Shown piece after piece: positions 7,548 through 10,437 of a stretch of 10,437 nucleotides of DNA; position 1 is the stretch's first letter, and each line of letters begins with the position of its first letter. The stretch spans positions 1 through 10,437 of the forward strand of contig JASMFO010000018.1 in the NCBI GenBank assembly GCA_030751755.1, given 5' to 3'. The translations under genes were made by a program, and so were the position numbers. This stretch comes from Candidatus Woesearchaeota archaeon. Its GTDB lineage: Archaea; Nanobdellota; Nanobdellia; Woesearchaeales; GW2011-AR4. The notes beneath the pieces were generated by a model. The model was not told where the DNA came from, did not search any database, and was given only the letters and a program-made list of their open reading frames with translations.

Positions 7548-8787
7548 CTTTCGTATTTATTGTATCATTTATTTCATTCTGCAAATCTTTTTTTAATTTC
7601 TCAATATTGATTTTCTCTAATTCATTATTCGTATTTGCAATATTATTATCTAAATTTTCCATATTTTGATTAATATTATTTAATTCTGTATTTAATGAAT
7701 CTAATTCTTTTTTTGAGTTATTAGTTTCTATTCCAAATTTAATATCATTTGTTCTCTTCTTTGTATTTTTGTAATCCTCTTTTAATTTATTAAAATAAAC
7801 CCCATCCAACTCATTTATCTTCTCAGTTGCCTTGACTTTCTTTTTCTCATCCAATTCCAGCTCATCCCGTTCAATAGCATTTTTCAAGCTGTCGAGAATT
7901 TTTATTATTTTGAATTCATTATCTTTGATTAAGGCAATGATAGGATTGTTTAAATATTCTAGAATTAATTTTTCGTTTTCAAAGGCTATCTTTGCATATT
8001 TTTTAAAAGCCTTTTCCAGAACAGAGAAATCATGAAACAATTTGTTTTCAATATCATTTAATTTTGCTCCTGCATTATTTTTTTCTTCCAATAAATTGTT
8101 ATAATTAGTATAATCTTGTCCTGATTTTGTTTTATTGATTTTATTTTCGGTTTCTAATTTTTTGTTTTTATTATTTTCAAGATTATTTTTTTTATTTTTT
8201 AGGTTATTTGTAAGATTTTCTTTTAATTTTATTTTGTTTTGTATATCCACAATATCATTTTTTATTTTTTCGATGACTGAGATTTTGCTGTTTTTTATCG
8301 AATTTTTAATTTCGTTGGAATAATTTTCAATGTTTTTAATGTTTGCAGCTATATGTTCTGCTTCTCTTGCAAAGAATTCATTTAAAATTTGATAGCTTCT
8401 TGCAGTTCCTTTTCCCAAGCTATCAATTTCATTTTTTGTTTTGTTACACTTTTCTAAAATTTCGTTATGATTATTATACTCAAAATCAATATTATTAAAG
8501 AAAAATGAAACTTTTTTAATGAAAGCCGCCCTGTTACCTTCCATTATTGTTTTTACTCTTTCTGGAATTTTTGGATTCTGTAACTGAGCATTTTTTAGTA
8601 TTTCTAGGTTTTTCTCAACTTTTTCTTTTTCATTGCTAATTTTATTTGTTACTTGATTAATATTATTATCTAAATTTTCAAATAAGGGTTTTGTTTTTTG
8701 ATCTAGGCAATTGTTTAACTCATTAAGGTCTATTTTTTCTTCCGGTATTTCTTGTTTTGTAAAAATTTTCTTTAGGAAATTTAGCAT
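7534..8787 (-). CDS. Unrecognised coiled-coil protein, Asn/Lys/Glu-rich
   Basis: A 417-residue protein that I cannot assign to a family. It starts with a short amphipathic basic helix (MLNFLKKIFTK), which could touch a membrane, followed by an acidic PEEKIDLNEL segment. Long predicted coiled-coil stretches lie at about 30-70, 145-250 and 335-410, rich in Asn, Lys and Glu. A more ordinary globular-looking part (about 75-145: PERVKTIMEGNRAAFIKK, GKGTARSYQILNEFFAREAEHIAANI) and another (about 250-300: FHDFSVLEKAFKKYAKIAF) break the coils and may be the conserved core. No Walker motifs, transmembrane helix, zinc site or signal peptide is seen, so it is not an SMC/Rad50 ATPase. The gene is much poorer in G+C than its neighbours (8 of 60 bases at 8161-8220). 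Its 3' end overlaps that of pgk by 14 bases. The long uninterrupted frame and own promoter region support a real gene. Confidence 0.85.
   Translation of the reverse strand: MLNFLKKIFTKQEIPEEKIDLNELNNCLDQKTKPLFENLDNNINQVTNKISNEKEKVEKNLEILKNAQLQNPKIPERVKTIMEGNRAAFIKKVSFFFNNIDFEYNNHNEILEKCNKTKNEIDSLGKGTARSYQILNEFFAREAEHIAANIKNIENYSNEIKNSIKNSKISVIEKIKNDIVDIQNKIKLKENLTNNLKNKKNNLENNKNKKLETENKINKTKSGQDYTNYNNLLEEKNNAGAKLNDIENKLFHDFSVLEKAFKKYAKIAFENEKLILEYLNNPIIALIKDNEFKIIKILDSLKNAIERDELELDEKKKVKATEKINELDGVYFNKLKEDYKNTKKRTNDIKFGIETNNSKKELDSLNTELNNINQNMENLDNNIANTNNELEKINIEKLKKDLQNEINDTINTKVTVL
7639..7659. repeat. 21-base direct repeat, copy 1 (within coiled-coil gene)
   Basis: This stretch is identical over 21 bases to 8659-8679, exactly 1020 bases away and in the same reading frame. 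On the - strand it encodes ENLDNNI at residues 377-383 of the coiled-coil protein, matching residues 37-43. It may be a remnant of internal duplication or a coincidence of low-complexity codons. Confidence 0.6.
8659..8679. repeat. 21-base direct repeat, copy 2 (within coiled-coil gene)
   Basis: This is the partner of 7639-7659 and encodes residues 37-43 of the coiled-coil protein. A second 15-base match, TTGATTAATATTATT, overlaps it at 8653-8667 and recurs at 7666-7680, encoding NNINQ in both places but in a different order relative to the 21-base unit. Confidence 0.6.
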
Positions 8788-8800
8788 ATTAAATAGGAAG

Positions 8801-8810
8801 ATTATTATAT
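8801..8810 (+). promoter_or_regulatory. Candidate TATA element for rnp4
   Basis: ATTATTATAT lies about 27 bases before the rnp4 ATG at 8834. There is no Shine-Dalgarno sequence before that ATG (the preceding bases are ACTTTAGTTAAAC). At archaeal TATA-to-start distances, transcription would begin at or next to the ATG, so a leaderless mRNA is the simplest reading. The whole gap is A/T-rich, which makes the exact element uncertain. Confidence 0.4.
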
Positions 8811-8822
8811 TTTTTATAAAAC
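8811..8822 (-). promoter_or_regulatory. Candidate TATA element for the coiled-coil gene
   Basis: Read on the - strand this is GTTTTATAAAAA, centred about 29 bases before the ATG of the coiled-coil gene at 8787. No Shine-Dalgarno site stands between it and the ATG, which again suggests a leaderless transcript. It sits beside the candidate TATA element of the divergent rnp4 gene within a 46-base gap. Confidence 0.42.
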
Positions 8823-8833
8823 TTTAGTTAAAC

Positions 8834-9145
8834 ATGAGAAAGAAGTTCAAAGGCACTAAAGGGCAGCAGAAGATATTAGCTTTAGCCGAGATAAGTGACA
8901 TACTCAGCAAAGCCGAGGAAGTGTTTGATGAAAAACCAGATTTGGCTGATAAATATGCTAAAAAAGCAAGAAGAGTTGCTCTTAAATATAAACTCAAACT
9001 GCCATTAAAATTCAAAAGAAGGATATGCAAAAACTGTTATGGATTTCTGGTTCCGGGAAAGAATTTGAGAGTAAGGACGCGTAAAGGCCATATTGTCTAT
9101 TATTGCCTAAACTGCAAGAAAATTATGAGGGTAGGGTATAAATAA
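8834..9145 (+). CDS. rnp4: Ribonuclease P protein component 4 (Rpp21/Rpr2 family)
   Basis: This is a protein cofactor of archaeal RNase P, the ribonucleoprotein that removes the 5' leader from precursor tRNAs; with Rpp29 the family binds the specificity domain of the RNA. It has 103 residues, near the usual length. The N-terminal half is helical and basic (about 10-55, including ADKYAKKARRVALKYKLKLP, a family hallmark). It is followed by the zinc ribbon with C65-x2-C68 (RRICKNCYGFLVPG) and C91-x2-C94 (CLNCKKIMRVGY). All four zinc ligands are present. The ATG at 8834 has no Shine-Dalgarno site. It lies 79 bases upstream of EF-1alpha, in the same direction, but that gene has its own promoter. 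The linkage fits a translation-related neighbourhood distinct from the energy genes upstream. Confidence 0.94.
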   Translation: MRKKFKGTKGQQKILALAEISDILSKAEEVFDEKPDLADKYAKKARRVALKYKLKLPLKFKRRICKNCYGFLVPGKNLRVRTRKGHIVYYCLNCKKIMRVGYK

Positions 9146-9154
9146 AAAACATAA

Positions 9155-9165
9155 CCTTTATAAAT
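9155..9165 (+). promoter_or_regulatory. Strong archaeal promoter of the EF-1alpha gene
   Basis: ATAACCTTTATAAAT has a BRE-like AACC preceding a near-ideal TATA box (TTTATAAAT, 9157-9165). Transcription would start about 25 bases downstream, near 9186-9190, giving a leader of about 35-40 bases before the ATG at 9225. A strong promoter is expected for one of the most abundant proteins in the cell. Confidence 0.75.
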
Positions 9166-9210
9166 CCCCAACTATTCCTAAATAAGGCAAATTTAAAAAA
9201 TAGTTTATAT

Positions 9211-9215
9211 GGAGG
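9211..9215 (+). promoter_or_regulatory. Shine-Dalgarno site of the EF-1alpha gene
   Basis: GGAGG, 9 bases before the ATG at 9225, is the best ribosome-binding site in the window. It fixes the start codon, and the resulting N terminus (MAKGKVHINLVFVGHVDHGK) is the expected one for archaeal EF-1alpha. Confidence 0.85.
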
Positions 9216-9224
9216 ATTAATAAA

Positions 9225-10437
9225 ATGGCGAAAGGGAAAGTACACATTAACCTGGTATTCGTTGGTCACGTTGATCATGGAAAAAGCACTACAGTAGGTA
9301 GATTGCTATACGATACAAAGAATATTGACGAACAAGCAATGAGGAAGCTCAAAGATAAGGCAAAAGAGCTAGGAAAAGTAGGATTTGAATTTGCTTTTGT
9401 TATGGATAACTTAAAGGAAGAGCAGGAAAGGGGAGTTACAATTGACCTAGCACATAAGAAGTTCGAGACTCAAAAGTATTATTTTACAATTATAGACGCG
9501 CCTGGACACAAGGATTTTATTAAAAACATGATTACAGGGGCTAGTCAAGCAGATGCAGGTGTTGTTGTTGTCAGTGGAAATCCAAGCGATGGTGTACAAG
9601 CACAGACAAAAGAGCATATTTTCTTAGCACGTACTTTAGGAGTAAACCAGCTTATTATATACGTAAACAAGATGGATATGGCCAAGTACGACCAAAAAAG
9701 GTTTGAAGAAGTAAAGAAACAGGTTTCTGATTTGTTAAAGAGCGTGGGCTATAAGCCAGAAGAGGTTGTATTCGTGCCTGGAGCTTCTCTAGAAGGGGAT
9801 AATGTAGCTGAGAAATCAAAAAACATGTCATGGTATGAAGGTAAAACTTTACTGGAAACTCTGGACACACTAAAAGAGCCTGAAAAACCAACTGATTTAC
9901 CTTTAAGGTTACCAATACAAGATGTTTATAAAATAACGGGTATTGGAGTTGTTCCTGTTGGCAGAGTTGAAACAGGAGTTATGAAGATAAATGATAAGGT
10001 TATTGTTGTTCCAGGAAGAGAAGGTAAAGGTGTAACAGGAGAAGTAAAATCAATAGAAATGCATCATGAACAAATGCAGCAAGCCGAGCCAGGAGATAAT
10101 ATCGGATTTAATGTTAGAGGTATTGGAGAAAAAGATATTGCCCGTGGCGACGTATTGGGGCATACAGACAATGTTCCAACCATTGCGACAGAATTTACAG
10201 CACAAATGGTTATTTTAAACCATCCAACTGTTGTTACTGTTGGTTATACTCCGGTGTTCCATATTCACACAGCACAGGTTGCATGCCAGGTTATGAAAAT
10301 AGAGAAGAAAATGAATCCAGCAACAGGAGAGGAAATAACTACAGATAAAGAAATCCTTAGAAATGGGGATGCTGCTGTTGTTAAATTAAAACCAGTAGCA
10401 CCATTGGTAATAGAGAGGCAGAAGGACATTCCACAAA
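9225..10437 (+). CDS. tuf: Translation elongation factor EF-1alpha (aEF1A), 3' truncated by window
   Basis: This GTPase delivers aminoacyl-tRNA to the ribosomal A site. The window contains 404 codons; archaeal homologues are about 425 residues, so only the last 20 or so are missing. The P-loop is GHVDHGKST at 14-22, RGVTIDLAHKKF is the switch region, DAPGH at 91-95 is G3 and NKMD at 148-151 is G4. Domain II follows from LPLRLPIQDVYKITGIGVVPVGRV, and domain III includes HPTVVTVGYTPVFHIHTAQVAC. The sequence style (DTKNIDEQAM, GKVGFEFAFVMDNLKEE) is archaeal/eukaryotic rather than bacterial EF-Tu. One oddity is the G5 loop: it reads VPGASLEGDN (GAS at 186-188), where the family normally has VPISAW/F-x-GDN. 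The frame stays open to the last base. Confidence 0.98.
   Translation, partial: MAKGKVHINLVFVGHVDHGKSTTVGRLLYDTKNIDEQAMRKLKDKAKELGKVGFEFAFVMDNLKEEQERGVTIDLAHKKFETQKYYFTIIDAPGHKDFIKNMITGASQADAGVVVVSGNPSDGVQAQTKEHIFLARTLGVNQLIIYVNKMDMAKYDQKRFEEVKKQVSDLLKSVGYKPEEVVFVPGASLEGDNVAEKSKNMSWYEGKTLLETLDTLKEPEKPTDLPLRLPIQDVYKITGIGVVPVGRVETGVMKINDKVIVVPGREGKGVTGEVKSIEMHHEQMQQAEPGDNIGFNVRGIGEKDIARGDVLGHTDNVPTIATEFTAQMVILNHPTVVTVGYTPVFHIHTAQVACQVMKIEKKMNPATGEEITTDKEILRNGDAAVVKLKPVAPLVIERQKDIPQ

Noticed and set aside
8135..8323. Hydrophobic Phe/Leu-rich + strand frame inside the coiled-coil gene
   Set aside because: It is the complement of Asn/Lys/Glu codons, which automatically yields Phe/Leu/Ser; not a real membrane protein.
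7534..8787. Coiled-coil protein as an SMC/Rad50-type ATPase
   Set aside because: No Walker A, ABC signature or Walker B is present, and the length is far too short for an SMC.
9655..9915. 86-codon - strand frame inside EF-1alpha
   Set aside because: Antisense to a conserved, motif-complete gene.
1..10437. CRISPR arrays, insertion sequences, tRNA/rRNA genes or attachment sites
   Set aside because: No regularly spaced repeats, transposase motifs, terminal inverted repeats or tRNA-like cloverleaf were seen, and nearly all sequence is accounted for by protein genes.

Overview
The window is a chromosomal segment of an AT-rich archaeon. The evidence is the catalytic block of an A-type (A1Ao) ATP synthase in the order F-A-B-D, an archaeal RNase P subunit (Rpp21/Rpr2 type), archaeal EF-1alpha, and TATA/BRE-like promoters of archaeal form. 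The low G+C content, the bacterial-style phosphoglycerate kinase and the Asn/Lys-rich coiled-coil protein resemble DPANN (Woesearchaeota-like) genomes. That placement is inference and not proven by anything here.

Layout. Positions 1-251 hold the 3' end of atpF. atpA (258-1982), atpB (2080-3465) and atpD (3465-4091) follow on the + strand. A 46-residue single-span membrane protein (4094-4234) sits two bases after the atpD stop. A promoter-like element then precedes hppA (4301-6325), a membrane-bound pyrophosphatase, and pgk (6336-7547) follows after 10 bases. On the - strand, converging on pgk with a 14-base overlap, is an unrecognised 417-residue coiled-coil protein (8787 down to 7534). A 46-base divergent intergenic region separates it from rnp4 (8834-9145). 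A strong promoter and Shine-Dalgarno site then lead into tuf/EF-1alpha (9225 to the window end, incomplete).

How the genes fit together. The first 7.5 kb is an energy-conservation block. The rotary ATPase interconverts ATP and an ion gradient. The pyrophosphatase can charge the same membrane with energy from PPi, a by-product of biosynthesis. Pgk makes ATP by substrate-level phosphorylation. The last 1.6 kb is information processing (tRNA 5' maturation and translation elongation). The membrane and stalk subunits of the ATPase (H, I, K, E, C) would be expected upstream of the window and are not visible.

I see no CRISPR array, mobile element, tRNA, rRNA or recognisable defence system. The points most worth a second look are the tiny membrane protein tied to the ATP synthase operon, the pyrophosphatase with both alternative gate glutamates, the AT-rich coiled-coil gene with an internal repeat, and the compact divergent promoter region.
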